From positions 1-47,874 of IMG/VR virus record IMGVR_UViG_3300044981_000049: 47,874 nucleotides of DNA; one strand, 5' to 3'. The position numbers and the translations under genes were made by a program. Below the pieces are notes generated by a model. It saw nothing but the letters and a program-made list of their open reading frames with translations. It was not told the origin of the DNA and made no database searches. This document shows positions 22,191-29,675 of this stretch, one piece after another; the stretch's first letter is position 1; each line of letters starts with the position of its first letter. Source of the stretch: a virus.

Positions 22191-22568
22191 TCAGGGCTTG
22201 TCCATCGGTCCAATCTCGCGAATTTTCGCCTCGCGCAACAGCCGGTTGATCTCTGCAATCACCGCACGCTTACAGATAGCGTGCATCGAGTCCGGCGAGC
22301 GCGACTCCAGCCACTTCAGCGCGCCCTTCTCGCGATCGGTTAGCCGGACATTGACCAGGTTGATTTCACGGTCGTGCGGCCGCGACAAAAAATCGTACCG
22401 AAAGTCAGCGTCCGTCGGCTGGCTCGCGGCGGGTGTGCGACGCTTCGCGGCTGCTGAGTGCTGTACGTCTGCGCCTGACGCGAAGCGCTCCGCTGCAGTG
22501 CGTTTGTCTTCGTCGGTCGTGGCACCGTTGGGGCGGGCGGGCGTCCCGTAGTCGAGCGTCTTGCTCAT
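22191..22568 (-). CDS. ParA partner, putative ribbon-helix-helix DNA-binding protein
   Basis: A 125-residue protein co-translated with parA (ATGA overlap) and with an AGGAG ribosome site. The first ~65 residues are disordered and basic. The C-terminal half (REINLVNVRLTDREKGALKWLESRSPDSMHAICKRAVIAEINRLL) has a beta-strand followed by two helices, the ribbon-helix-helix layout of ParG/omega-type centromere-binding proteins and MetJ/Arc repressors. Small type-Ib partition systems pair exactly such a protein with a short ParA, and the partner often represses its own promoter by binding short repeats. The pentamer arrays found here are natural candidates for its sites. The RHH call rests on pattern only. 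Confidence 0.68.
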   Translation of the reverse strand: MSKTLDYGTPARPNGATTDEDKRTAAERFASGADVQHSAAAKRRTPAASQPTDADFRYDFLSRPHDREINLVNVRLTDREKGALKWLESRSPDSMHAICKRAVIAEINRLLREAKIREIGPMDKP

Positions 22569-23230
22569 GAGTAGATCTCCTGATGGAGCGTATTGATTTC
22601 CTCGATCGCGTCGCGCGCAAGCGATGCAGACGTGAGTTCAGTCACGCCCTGCCCGGTCAGCCATCCACGCAGATAGGCTGAACGATCGCTTATTACTGTA
22701 CGGCACACTTCAAGGCCCGGGTACTGGCGGATAGCGCCAAGCGTCGATCCCACCTCTACATCACGCCGTCCGCGATGGGTCGGCGCGATAGAGATAACGA
22801 TACGACAGCGAAGCGTGTGATTGATCTCACGCGCCTGCATATAGAGCGAGTGAACGGTACCTAGCGTCCAATTGTCGGAAGGCTGCGGGCGGATAGGCGA
22901 GATAAACCAGTCCGCGTACGTCAGCGATTTACGTAGCTCGTAAGAGTCAGAGCCGTTGGTGTCGATAAAGATGTAATCGAATGTATCGCGCCATTCGTCG
23001 AGCTGCGCGTCCACGTCCTCGCCGGTACGAATCACGCACTCGATCGGTGCGACGTTCTCGCGCGAGCCGCGCGCGATATGCCACTTGTCGATCGTGTTCT
23101 GACTATAGTCTGTGTCGATGATTCCTACGCGCGCACCGCTTCTGGCAGCACATACCGCGAGGTTGCCGGTCACCATCGACTTACCCGTTCCGCCCTTCTG
23201 GCCGCCGACTGCCGTAATGATAGCCGTCAT
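22565..23230 (-). CDS. parA: ParA-type partition ATPase
   Basis: A 221-residue deviant Walker ATPase that moves plasmid DNA along the nucleoid. Motifs: VGGQKGGTGKSMVTGNLAV (deviant Walker A, ~7-25), GVIDTDYSQNT (A', ~36), DYIFIDTNGSD (Walker B, ~84). It lacks an N-terminal HTH domain, which places it with short type-Ib ParA proteins, whose partner does the DNA binding. With the next gene it forms a complete partition cassette, strong evidence that this phage can be kept as a low-copy plasmid. The start codon abuts a pentamer-repeat region, as expected for autoregulation. Confidence 0.93.
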   Translation of the reverse strand: MTAIITAVGGQKGGTGKSMVTGNLAVCAARSGARVGIIDTDYSQNTIDKWHIARGSRENVAPIECVIRTGEDVDAQLDEWRDTFDYIFIDTNGSDSYELRKSLTYADWFISPIRPQPSDNWTLGTVHSLYMQAREINHTLRCRIVISIAPTHRGRRDVEVGSTLGAIRQYPGLEVCRTVISDRSAYLRGWLTGQGVTELTSASLARDAIEEINTLHQEIYS

Positions 23231-23278
23231 ATGATGCCCTATAAGATCATATAATCTCGTATCATATCATTCCATATT
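23229..23278. repeat. Pentamer repeats at the parA promoter
   Basis: Read on the plus strand: tcata tgatg ... gatca tataa tctcg tatca tatca ttcca tatta, about eight degenerate 5-bp units ending at the parA start. This is the expected place for a partition-protein operator, and it looks like the sites in front of the terminase, recombination and other operons. Confidence 0.65.
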
Positions 23279-23362
23279 ACTTGCAGCGAGTGCGCGAACG
23301 GTATCAGTCAGCCGTTTTCAAGTCACAACGTCACGCCTACCACGCTTATTCCATCGTCTACA

Positions 23363-23395
23363 CGATATCGGGTTTAACCGTTCCCGATATCGGGT
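23363..23395. repeat. CGATATCGGGT direct repeat / CCCGATATCGGG palindrome
   Basis: The 11-mer CGATATCGGGT occurs twice 22 bases apart (two helical turns), and the second copy sits in a perfect 12-bp palindrome. It lies in the gap between parA and the 23.4-kb gene, upstream of parA. A partition site or repressor operator would fit; this is not proven. Confidence 0.5.
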
Positions 23396-23397
23396 GT

Positions 23398-23625
23398 TTA
23401 CTGGACTCGCCAGTGTGGCCACGCGTCCGCGCGCGCGGGTCGGTGTTCGTCGAGCTGCTTGAGATAATCAGCCAGTACCGCGCATATCACGTCGTTTCTT
23501 CCGGTACGCGCTGCGGCTGCGATATTGCCGATCATCCCTGCGGCAGCGATATGAAGCGCGATGATTCCCGTCTCGTTACCGTCCTGATCGAGCCGCTTCA
23601 GCACGTCGATTAGATCGTGATCCAT
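23398..23625 (-). CDS. Hypothetical small protein upstream of parA
   Basis: A 75-residue protein. LIDVLKRLDQDGNETGIIALHIAAAGMIGNIAAAARTGRNDVICAVLADYLKQLDEH reads as a four-helix bundle with no catalytic residues. Good coding pattern; GGGGG just upstream of the ATG may serve as ribosome site. Co-directional with the gene at 23638, whose stop is 12 bases away. The family is not recognised. Confidence 0.6.
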   Translation of the reverse strand: MDHDLIDVLKRLDQDGNETGIIALHIAAAGMIGNIAAAARTGRNDVICAVLADYLKQLDEHRPARADAWPHWRVQ

Positions 23626-23637
23626 CGCACCCCCTGC

Positions 23638-23931
23638 CTATAGGCGTGAACCCATCGACTCGGCCATTTCTTCACGCGAGTGCCCGCAGCAGCCCGTCGA
23701 CGGATCGAAGTTGGAGCATTCGTTTCCTACCGGCGCCCAGCGATGGCCCTGCGCGAGTCGGATAACGAGCGATGTACGCAGCCTGGCAGCGGTTTCAATC
23801 GCGCTCGCCTGGTCGATATCGTTCGCTGACGAAAGAAAGAAAACGAGCGTATCGTCGTCAGCCGCCAGAGCTTCACGCACCGGCACCGCAAGATGAAAGA
23901 TCCTTTCTCCCATAATCGACCACCGCGACAT
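23638..23931 (-). CDS. Hypothetical cysteine-containing protein
   Basis: A 97-residue protein with an AAGGAT ribosome site eight bases upstream of the ATG. The N-terminal alpha/beta half (RIFHLAVPVREALAADDDTLVFFLSSANDIDQASAIETAARLRTSLVIRLAQ) is followed by NECSNFDPSTGCCGHSREE, a small Cys/His cluster that could bind metal. First gene of the leftward group; a weak pentamer-like stretch (gatatcatgtcat) lies 45 bases upstream. No family is recognised. Confidence 0.6.
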   Translation of the reverse strand: MSRWSIMGERIFHLAVPVREALAADDDTLVFFLSSANDIDQASAIETAARLRTSLVIRLAQGHRWAPVGNECSNFDPSTGCCGHSREEMAESMGSRL

Positions 23932-24118
23932 AGATTTATCCTTTTTTAAAAGAGCTTTTGATTATGATTCAGGCAGATATCATGTCATGCGTCAGGCGTG
24001 CTACACAAGATAGCGCCCTGTCCTGAAAAACTTTTATGACTTCCAGGGATACATACGCCACCGCCGCGCGTCGACGAAAAACTGCACGGCGGTTAGTTGC
24101 GTGTACACCGGAGAGGAC

Positions 24119-24796
24119 ATGCCTGAGTACCGTCGAGATCTTCCGCTACGACCCGCGTTCATGCGCGGCCGTCCGCTTTCCGATAAGGGCTATCCAGTGC
24201 CGTACTTCGTCGCCTGGATTGATGGCAAGCCCGACTTTCGTGTCATTGATCCAGTACGCATGAGCAAGTGCGTGCGCGAGCATCGTTGCTGGCTGTGCGG
24301 CCTCCCGTTACCCAAAAAGCATACGGTCTTCGTTATCGGTCCGATGTGTCTGGTTAACCGGATCTCCAGCGAGCCACCGTCGCATTGGGAGTGCGCCCGC
24401 TACGCCGTTCGCGCCTGTCCGTTTCTCGTACGGCCAAAGGCGCATCGACGCGAAGCGAACCTGCCAGCCGATACAAGCCATGCCGCAGGACTTCCGATCG
24501 CGCGCAATCCCGGCGTGATTGCGCTGTGGCAATGCTCGACGTGGGAAAGACTGCCGGTAAAGGGCACGCTGTTCGGCGTAGGTGAGCCCGAGTCGATCGA
24601 GTTCTGGACAGAGGGACGCGAGGCGCGAGCCGATGAAGTCGCGGAGTCGTTCTGGTCCGGCGTCGACATCCTGCAGAAAGACGCCGAGAAAGGCGGCGCC
24701 GCGAACGCGGTGCATCTCGCCTGGCTTGTCGATCGCGCGCTACCGCTCTTACCTGAGGGCGCTTTCATCCCGGCACGTCGCGCGCTACTTTCGTAA
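24119..24796 (+). CDS. Conserved zinc-binding phage protein
   Basis: A 225-residue protein. REHRCWLCGLPLPKKHTVFVIGPMCLVNRISSEPPSHWECARYAVRACPFLVRP at ~48-101 carries CxxC, a further Cys, and H-x-x-C plus Cys, a likely zinc site. This phrase is shared with proteins of actinobacterial and proteobacterial phages and has no assigned function. The start is fixed by GGAGAGG five bases before the ATG; a GTG six codons earlier is in frame but less likely. It is a lone rightward gene, convergent with the endolysin gene (5-bp gap), so its transcript runs against the end of the late operon. Confidence 0.75.
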   Translation: MPEYRRDLPLRPAFMRGRPLSDKGYPVPYFVAWIDGKPDFRVIDPVRMSKCVREHRCWLCGLPLPKKHTVFVIGPMCLVNRISSEPPSHWECARYAVRACPFLVRPKAHRREANLPADTSHAAGLPIARNPGVIALWQCSTWERLPVKGTLFGVGEPESIEFWTEGREARADEVAESFWSGVDILQKDAEKGGAANAVHLAWLVDRALPLLPEGAFIPARRALLS

Positions 24797-24800
24797 GCTG

Positions 24801-25472
24801 CTACGCCCGACGCGTCATCGCGTCGAGCGCGAGTAACGTCCGTGCCTGGCGGTCGTCGTGGCCGTGCGGCATGGCCGTACTCTGCGCGTTACCGATATTG
24901 ACCGCGCGCGAGGCCCCGAGCCAGTTACGCGCGTCAAAGAGCGGCAGCACACCGTTTTCCAGGCACCACCACGCCGACACGCGCGCAGCGTGCGTAGGCT
25001 CCTCGAGGAGCGACGGATTCGCTGCATAGTCGACGCCCAGCTTGCTCGACGCGAGCGCGAAGTTTGAATAGCCGGTGAGCTGGATCAAGCCGCGACCCCG
25101 GTATTTCCAGCCGTCGCCGCTCGCCTCAGAGCCGTTACCCATCCGGTTTGCGTAGCAGTTATTCGCGATCGCCGGCGGGTTACGCTGGAGCAGATTCGCG
25201 AGCTGGTTTGGCAACCACCGGCCCGCGGCGTTTTTCGTTCCGTTCGCGTAACGCGATGGCCAGGTGTTGGCCAGTCCGTCCGCGCTGTAGTTAAGGTTTT
25301 CGACGAGTCGCGTGAAGTCTGCCGATTCGTGTCCACACTGGCCAATGAATCCGGCGATACGTTCGGGCGTCTTGATCGAAAATTCATCCATTGCATCGCT
25401 GAGCGGCGTGAGCCAGCGCGAAACGTCGACGCGCGGCGCCGCCGCCGCGAGCTGGGCGGCGGTGATAGTCAT
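24801..25472 (-). CDS. Endolysin, glycoside hydrolase family 19
   Basis: A 223-residue chitinase-like muramidase that cuts peptidoglycan at lysis. GFIGQCGHESADFTRLVENLNYSADGL (~43-70) holds the catalytic His-Glu and second Glu; GWKYRGRGLIQLTGYSNF (~120) and WWCLENGVLPL (~165) are the GH19 substrate-cleft signatures. There is no signal peptide, so it should depend on the holin encoded just upstream. The length is normal for phage GH19 lysins without a binding domain. Last gene of the late block. Confidence 0.93.
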   Translation of the reverse strand: MTITAAQLAAAAPRVDVSRWLTPLSDAMDEFSIKTPERIAGFIGQCGHESADFTRLVENLNYSADGLANTWPSRYANGTKNAAGRWLPNQLANLLQRNPPAIANNCYANRMGNGSEASGDGWKYRGRGLIQLTGYSNFALASSKLGVDYAANPSLLEEPTHAARVSAWWCLENGVLPLFDARNWLGASRAVNIGNAQSTAMPHGHDDRQARTLLALDAMTRRA

Positions 25473-25486
25473 GATGGAGATCCGTT

Positions 25487-25669
25487 TCAGTTACGGGGAG
25501 TGGAGCCAGCCAGATAACCGAGCGCCATGCTGACTAGTTCGAGCACGCTGATACGCACGGCATTAAGGTCGGGGCTTTGCGGCAGCAGAAAGCTGGCAAA
25601 AACGAGAATGGGGCCGATGAGCACAATTAGCCCGACGACCGATTTACTGTCGCTAAACGGGGAGAGCAT
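25487..25669 (-). CDS. Putative holin, two membrane segments
   Basis: A 60-residue protein with two hydrophobic helices, VVGLIVLIGPILVFASFLL (~10-28) and VRISVLELVSMALGYLAG (~38-55), both short and typical for small class II holins. It forms membrane holes that release the endolysin encoded 15 bases downstream. ATG 25669 with GAGG upstream is chosen; an in-frame extension to 25822 consists of unlikely basic sequence. No spanin pair was found nearby. Confidence 0.78.
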   Translation of the reverse strand: MLSPFSDSKSVVGLIVLIGPILVFASFLLPQSPDLNAVRISVLELVSMALGYLAGSTPRN

Positions 25670-25784
25670 GGACCGGCCTCCAGAATCGCCCACAACGGGC
25701 TGACAGCTCCCGGTCGGTGTGAACGTACGTCGCGTAGCGCGCGAGCGGCGCCACGGCGCGATCTGCGACGTTCCGGCCGGATTT
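25670..25784. other. Short gap before the holin
   Basis: The 115 bases between the holin start and the preceding gene show no credible reading frame and no terminator. A spanin was looked for here and not found. Confidence 0.4.
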
Positions 25785-26033
25785 TCAGGAAGTTTGGAGT
25801 GCGGGGGGATAGTTCTGGCCAACGGGCGGCGTTACCACGGCTGGCCGACGCTCCGCCTGGTCGAGAGCCGACCCCAGCGCGGCGGTAACGGTGCGTAGCC
25901 GTCGGATATCGGCTGAGACCTCCTCGTCGGGTCGGTCCTGCGGGACGCCGCCCGCGTAGTCGACAGACGCCTGAATCAGCACCAGTCCGAGCGCGATGAA
26001 CTGCTCGATCTGCTCATTTGCTCTTGTGTTCAT
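25785..26033 (-). CDS. Hypothetical protein of the lysis region
   Basis: An 82-residue protein. A helical first half (NEQIEQFIALGLVLIQASVDYAGG) and ADIRRLRTVTAALGSALDQAERR, then a Pro-rich tail (PAVVTPPVGQNYPPALQTS). The ATG follows GGGAG about 11 bases upstream; an earlier in-frame start at 26087 gives basic unlikely sequence. It is between the fibre chaperone and the holin. It has no membrane segment, so it is not an obvious spanin. Confidence 0.6.
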   Translation of the reverse strand: MNTRANEQIEQFIALGLVLIQASVDYAGGVPQDRPDEEVSADIRRLRTVTAALGSALDQAERRPAVVTPPVGQNYPPALQTS

Positions 26034-26046
26034 GCTCGTTGTCTCC

Positions 26047-26484
26047 CTACGGTTCCTGGTCGGGGCATTCCGGCCACGCGATTTCAAACGGGAAGCCTGG
26101 CTGTTGCGGCAAGTCGCGCAGCGCCTGGCGCCAGAGCAGCCACGGCGTATTCGCTTTCGTTAGCGATAGCGGCGCGTCGACGGGAAACTGCACCTTGCTA
26201 TCGGACCATGCGAGCATCCGCGCGCGGTAGTAACGCGCGAGCGCGGCGCGATAGCGCGCCTCGTCGGCGGCGAATGCGCGGGTTAGTTCGTCCATGTCGG
26301 GCATCTCGATATCCGGCACGCTCCAGCGCATGAAAAACGGCGGGCCTACCGGCTCCTGCTTCTCGTCGACGGGATGACCGACCATGTACTCGCGGCCATG
26401 CGTCAGGTGTGGCCAGCGCTCGCTGATTACCATGATGGCCAGGTCGTTGCAGAACGGCCCGGTAACGTGGTCGGTTATTTTCAT
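26047..26484 (-). CDS. Tail-fibre assembly chaperone (XkdW/APC type)
   Basis: A 145-residue protein. A helical middle (ADEARYRAALARYYRARMLAW) and the C-terminal phrase LLWRQALRDLPQQPGFPFEIAWPECPD match the tail-fibre chaperone pattern (WRxxLRDLPxQPGFPxxxxWPxxP). The N-terminal part probably contacts the fibre. It follows the 482-residue fibre gene after two bases, so it is likely that fibre's folding partner. Confidence 0.8.
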   Translation of the reverse strand: MKITDHVTGPFCNDLAIMVISERWPHLTHGREYMVGHPVDEKQEPVGPPFFMRWSVPDIEMPDMDELTRAFAADEARYRAALARYYRARMLAWSDSKVQFPVDAPLSLTKANTPWLLWRQALRDLPQQPGFPFEIAWPECPDQEP

Positions 26485-26486
26485 GG

Positions 26487-27935
26487 CTAGTTGTTGCGCA
26501 GAATGTTGACGTTAATGTGCATCGTCGTCCATGCCATCGTCATTCCGACGACGACATACGGCGAGCCGGGATTCATCCCGCCGCCAGCGCCTGCCGTATC
26601 CACGCTACCTCCCTCGACGGTGTTGGTCGCATACGGGCACCACGCGAAGCGATCGGCCTTGCTTGCGCCTGCATCTGAAATTGACTGCCCGATAAACGCG
26701 TGAATCCCGTTCGGAAAGAGCGGCGCAATAATGTTGCCGTCAGGGCCCAGGCCAGCGCTGCCGTTACCTGCTGAGAGCGAGCCCCACACGCGGAAATTTC
26801 CGTTGTTATCCAGCTCGGCAAGAACAGCGTTGTAATCGTTATTGACCCACTGCATGCCCCCGCCTTCACTGGACCGGCCACGCATGAACATCACCGTGCC
26901 GTTCGTGCTGTACATCGCGAGTTCGCCATAAATACCCGTCTGGCGTAGCTGAAGCCTCCCGCCGTCGACGCGCAAGCCGCCCGTGATTTGTCCGTTACCG
27001 CGCGCGTAGAAGTTGCCCGCGTTGTCGACCTGAAGATTCCACCACGTCAGCGTACTGTCAACGATGCCGATACCCGACGCAGGACCAGCCGCACCGGCTG
27101 ATCCATACGGGCCGATATAGCCGTAATTGACGCCTGCGACAGTCTGATAGTGGACGTTGGCACCGCGCATCTGTAGCGGACCAGTCATCGCGTCGCCCAC
27201 TTTTCTCACGAACGTGGCCGGGTCGATCGCGGCTGCGTGCGCTGCCGAATCCTGCGCGCTTTGCGCCGACGCCGCCGCGCTTTGCTGCGCTGCTGTCGCA
27301 CTCTGCCCCGCCCGCGTCTCCGATCCGCCCGCCGCTATCGCGCTCGCGGCCGCGTTTCCCGCGTACTGGTTCGTCGTCGTAACGTCCTGGCCGGTTTTCG
27401 TAGCGTTCGCCGCCGATGTGCTCGCGCTACCGGCTGCGGCCTTCTCGCTCGCGTCAGCGTTCGCAGCTGCGGTACTCGCCCGATCGGCGTTCTGCTGAAC
27501 GTTAGTCTGTGCGCCTACGGCGGCGTCGCGCGCCGTACCGGCTGCGTCGGCGGCTGCTTCGGCGCGTACGGCTGAATCCCGCGCAGTCGTCGCGTCGGCT
27601 GCGACCGTCGACGCATAGCTTTCGACAAGCTCTGCTGACGCGCCCGCGCTCTGCGCGTCCTGCGATGCGCTCGACGCTGCCGCCTGCGCAAGTCCTGCGG
27701 CAGCGGTTGCATCGGTCGCGCCCTGCATGATCGTCGCTACGTCCGGCGCGATCATCTCGTTGACTTCGACGATAAGCCTGGAGATCGACGGTACCGCCCG
27801 CCCGTCTTCAGTCACGTAGTCGGCTGTCTCATCACCGTTGACCCATATCGCGATACGGGCGACATCCTCCTCAAACTTCGCAGCAGTCGAGTCGAGATCG
27901 TCGAGTGCGCTTTCCTGCGGTGCGGGTGTACTCAT
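26487..27935 (-). CDS. Tail fibre 3 with Ala-rich coiled coil
   Basis: A 482-residue fibre. Residues ~10-70 form an adaptor domain (FEEDVARI, NGDETADYVTEDGRAVPS, EMIAPDV) shared with the next fibre, then ~70-245 are Ala/Ser/Thr/Gln heptad repeats (QSATAAQQSAA) expected to form a trimeric coiled coil. FVRKVGDAMTGPLQM starts a new domain, and the C-terminal ~200 residues (GLRVDGGRLQLRQTGIYGELAMY, VNVNILRNN at the end) look like receptor-binding or tip sequence. It is paralogous to the gene upstream in the N-terminal half only, so two different tips hang on one adaptor type. Confidence 0.85.
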   Translation of the reverse strand: MSTPAPQESALDDLDSTAAKFEEDVARIAIWVNGDETADYVTEDGRAVPSISRLIVEVNEMIAPDVATIMQGATDATAAAGLAQAAASSASQDAQSAGASAELVESYASTVAADATTARDSAVRAEAAADAAGTARDAAVGAQTNVQQNADRASTAAANADASEKAAAGSASTSAANATKTGQDVTTTNQYAGNAAASAIAAGGSETRAGQSATAAQQSAAASAQSAQDSAAHAAAIDPATFVRKVGDAMTGPLQMRGANVHYQTVAGVNYGYIGPYGSAGAAGPASGIGIVDSTLTWWNLQVDNAGNFYARGNGQITGGLRVDGGRLQLRQTGIYGELAMYSTNGTVMFMRGRSSEGGGMQWVNNDYNAVLAELDNNGNFRVWGSLSAGNGSAGLGPDGNIIAPLFPNGIHAFIGQSISDAGASKADRFAWCPYATNTVEGGSVDTAGAGGGMNPGSPYVVVGMTMAWTTMHINVNILRNN

Positions 27936-27938
27936 GAA

Positions 27939-29192
27939 TTACCCCTTCCTGCGCCCGTATAGCGACAACGATCCCCGGCTGAATCCGGCGCTGCCGCAGA
28001 AAATGCGGAATGCGTTAATCGGCAGGCCGGTCAAAGCCAGTAACTGGCCCCCGCCTGTCGAGCGCCCGTATGCCTGCGATCCGCTCCCCATCCCCATCAG
28101 GTCGAACAGACACGACGGCGGTACCGACGTGCGATGAAAATTAAAGAATCGGGCTATGCCTTCATAGCTGGACCACAACGGCGAGCCTGCGACGTTGCTT
28201 GCCTGGCCCCACATCGCTATATTGTTGACCGCAGAAAAACCCGCGCCCGCTGCGCTGCCCGTAGTGAGATTGTTGGTAAATGAATAGCTGTAGCGGTACT
28301 GGTTCGTCGTGAGCCAGGTTGCACCGTTATCGTTTGAAAAATGGATGCCGATATCTTGCAGATTGTTCGTCGGTAGCAGTCCGTCAAAGACGAGTTCGTA
28401 CACGTCGTAGTCGGTCAGGTTGGCGAACACGTTGGCGACATTGGTTGGTCCCTGCGTCTCGATCAGCACCAGTCCGTTATTGGTCTCGGTAGCCGACGCA
28501 GCGGCGTCGCGCGCACTTTGCGCGGCGGCTGTTGCGCTTTGCCCCGCCTGCGTTGCGTTTTGGCTGGATGCTGTTGCGCTTTGACCGGCCTGCGTTGCAC
28601 TTTGCGCGGCAGCGAGGGTGCTACCCGCTGCCTCGGTGGCCAGCTCCTCGACGGCTGCGAGATCGAGCCCGGTCTGGGTCGCGCTTTGTGCGGCCGCGTC
28701 TTCGCTTGCTGCTGCGCGCGTCGCGGCGCCGCTCGCGGCGTCGGCGTTCTGCTGGACACTACTTTGCGCGCCAACCGCTTCATCGCGTGCGGTACCGGCT
28801 GCATCCTTGGCCGCTTCGGCGCGCTCGGCATCGTCTGCGGCAGCAACTGCATCGGCGTGAGCGGCGGTCGCAGCCTGCTGCGCGGTCGTCGCGTCTGTCG
28901 CTGCGGTACCGGCGCTACCGCCCGCCGCCTGTGCGCTCTGGTTGGCGGAACCTGCCGCCGCCTGACTGGCTGTTACTGCGGCGTCGATCGCGGCGAGATC
29001 CGGCGCAATCATCTCATCGACGGTTGCGACGACTTTTGACAGGCTCGGAACGGCCCGCCCGTCTTCGGTCGTATAGTCCGTCGTCTCGTCGCCGTTCGTA
29101 AAAATATTGATCCGCGCTACGTCTTCCTCGAACTGCGCGGCGGCGGTATCGAGGTTATCGAGCGCCATCGTGTCCTGTGTTATGCGCGGCAT
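27939..29192 (-). CDS. Tail fibre 2 with Ala-rich coiled coil
   Basis: A 417-residue fibre. The adaptor domain (ALDNLDTAAAQFEEDVARI...DGRAVPSLS...DEMIAPDL) is about 70% identical by eye over 60 residues to fibre 3, followed by an Ala/Thr/Gln coiled coil (~75-245) with repeated QSATQAGQSATA phrases. The C-terminal ~170 residues (VFANLTDYDVYELVFDGLLPTNNLQDIGIHFSNDNGATW...) form a beta-rich head unlike fibre 3 and similar in style to other phage receptor-binding heads. The coding sequence of this half is not shared. Confidence 0.85.
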   Translation of the reverse strand: MPRITQDTMALDNLDTAAAQFEEDVARINIFTNGDETTDYTTEDGRAVPSLSKVVATVDEMIAPDLAAIDAAVTASQAAAGSANQSAQAAGGSAGTAATDATTAQQAATAAHADAVAAADDAERAEAAKDAAGTARDEAVGAQSSVQQNADAASGAATRAAASEDAAAQSATQTGLDLAAVEELATEAAGSTLAAAQSATQAGQSATASSQNATQAGQSATAAAQSARDAAASATETNNGLVLIETQGPTNVANVFANLTDYDVYELVFDGLLPTNNLQDIGIHFSNDNGATWLTTNQYRYSYSFTNNLTTGSAAGAGFSAVNNIAMWGQASNVAGSPLWSSYEGIARFFNFHRTSVPPSCLFDLMGMGSGSQAYGRSTGGGQLLALTGLPINAFRIFCGSAGFSRGSLSLYGRRKG

Positions 29193-29195
29193 GGC

Positions 29196-29675
29196 CTAGT
29201 CCCCTTTCTTCGTCCGTAGCGGATCGAACGGAACCGGTCGGATCTCGGGCGGGTCGGGCATCGTAACGTTGGCGGGAAACCCCGGCTGCTGGTGAACCAT
29301 CCGTAGCTGTACGCGATAGAGCCGCAGCGCCTGTAGGTAGGCAATCCCGTCGTCGTTCAGCTCGCCTAGCGCGGCGAGATCCGAGTACGCATCAAAGAGC
29401 GGCCCGACTTCTGCCAGCCGGTGCGCGATGATCCGCAGCAGGTTATCGGCAAAGCGATACGACACGTCGACGAAGGTCCAGCGCTTCCCGGCTGGATCGA
29501 ATACGGGCGCCTCGAATGCGCGCGCGGTCGGCGGCGCAATGGTCGTGGCGTTCGCCGGTATAAGGTATTCGCCAGGCGTAAGCGGATCGGGATCGGCGTC
29601 GCTTGCGTCGATCAGCTCGAACGACTGCGGATCGTAGTTATAGACTTTCACGCCGCGCCTCAATACTTGATACAC
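29196..29675 (-). CDS. Tail-fibre assembly chaperone
   Basis: A 159-residue protein. A beta-rich first half (VKVYNYDPQSFELIDA...TPGEYLIPANATTIAPP...GKRWTFVD) precedes a helical end LNDDGIAYLQALRLYRVQLRMVHQQPGFPANVTMPDPPEIRPVPFDPL, the Tfa-like pattern. It overlaps the collar-fibre gene by 16 bases. Likely assists folding of the fibre encoded just upstream; the fibre 3 chaperone at 26047 has a similar ending, so each fibre group has its own helper. Confidence 0.8.
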   Translation of the reverse strand: MYQVLRRGVKVYNYDPQSFELIDASDADPDPLTPGEYLIPANATTIAPPTARAFEAPVFDPAGKRWTFVDVSYRFADNLLRIIAHRLAEVGPLFDAYSDLAALGELNDDGIAYLQALRLYRVQLRMVHQQPGFPANVTMPDPPEIRPVPFDPLRTKKGD

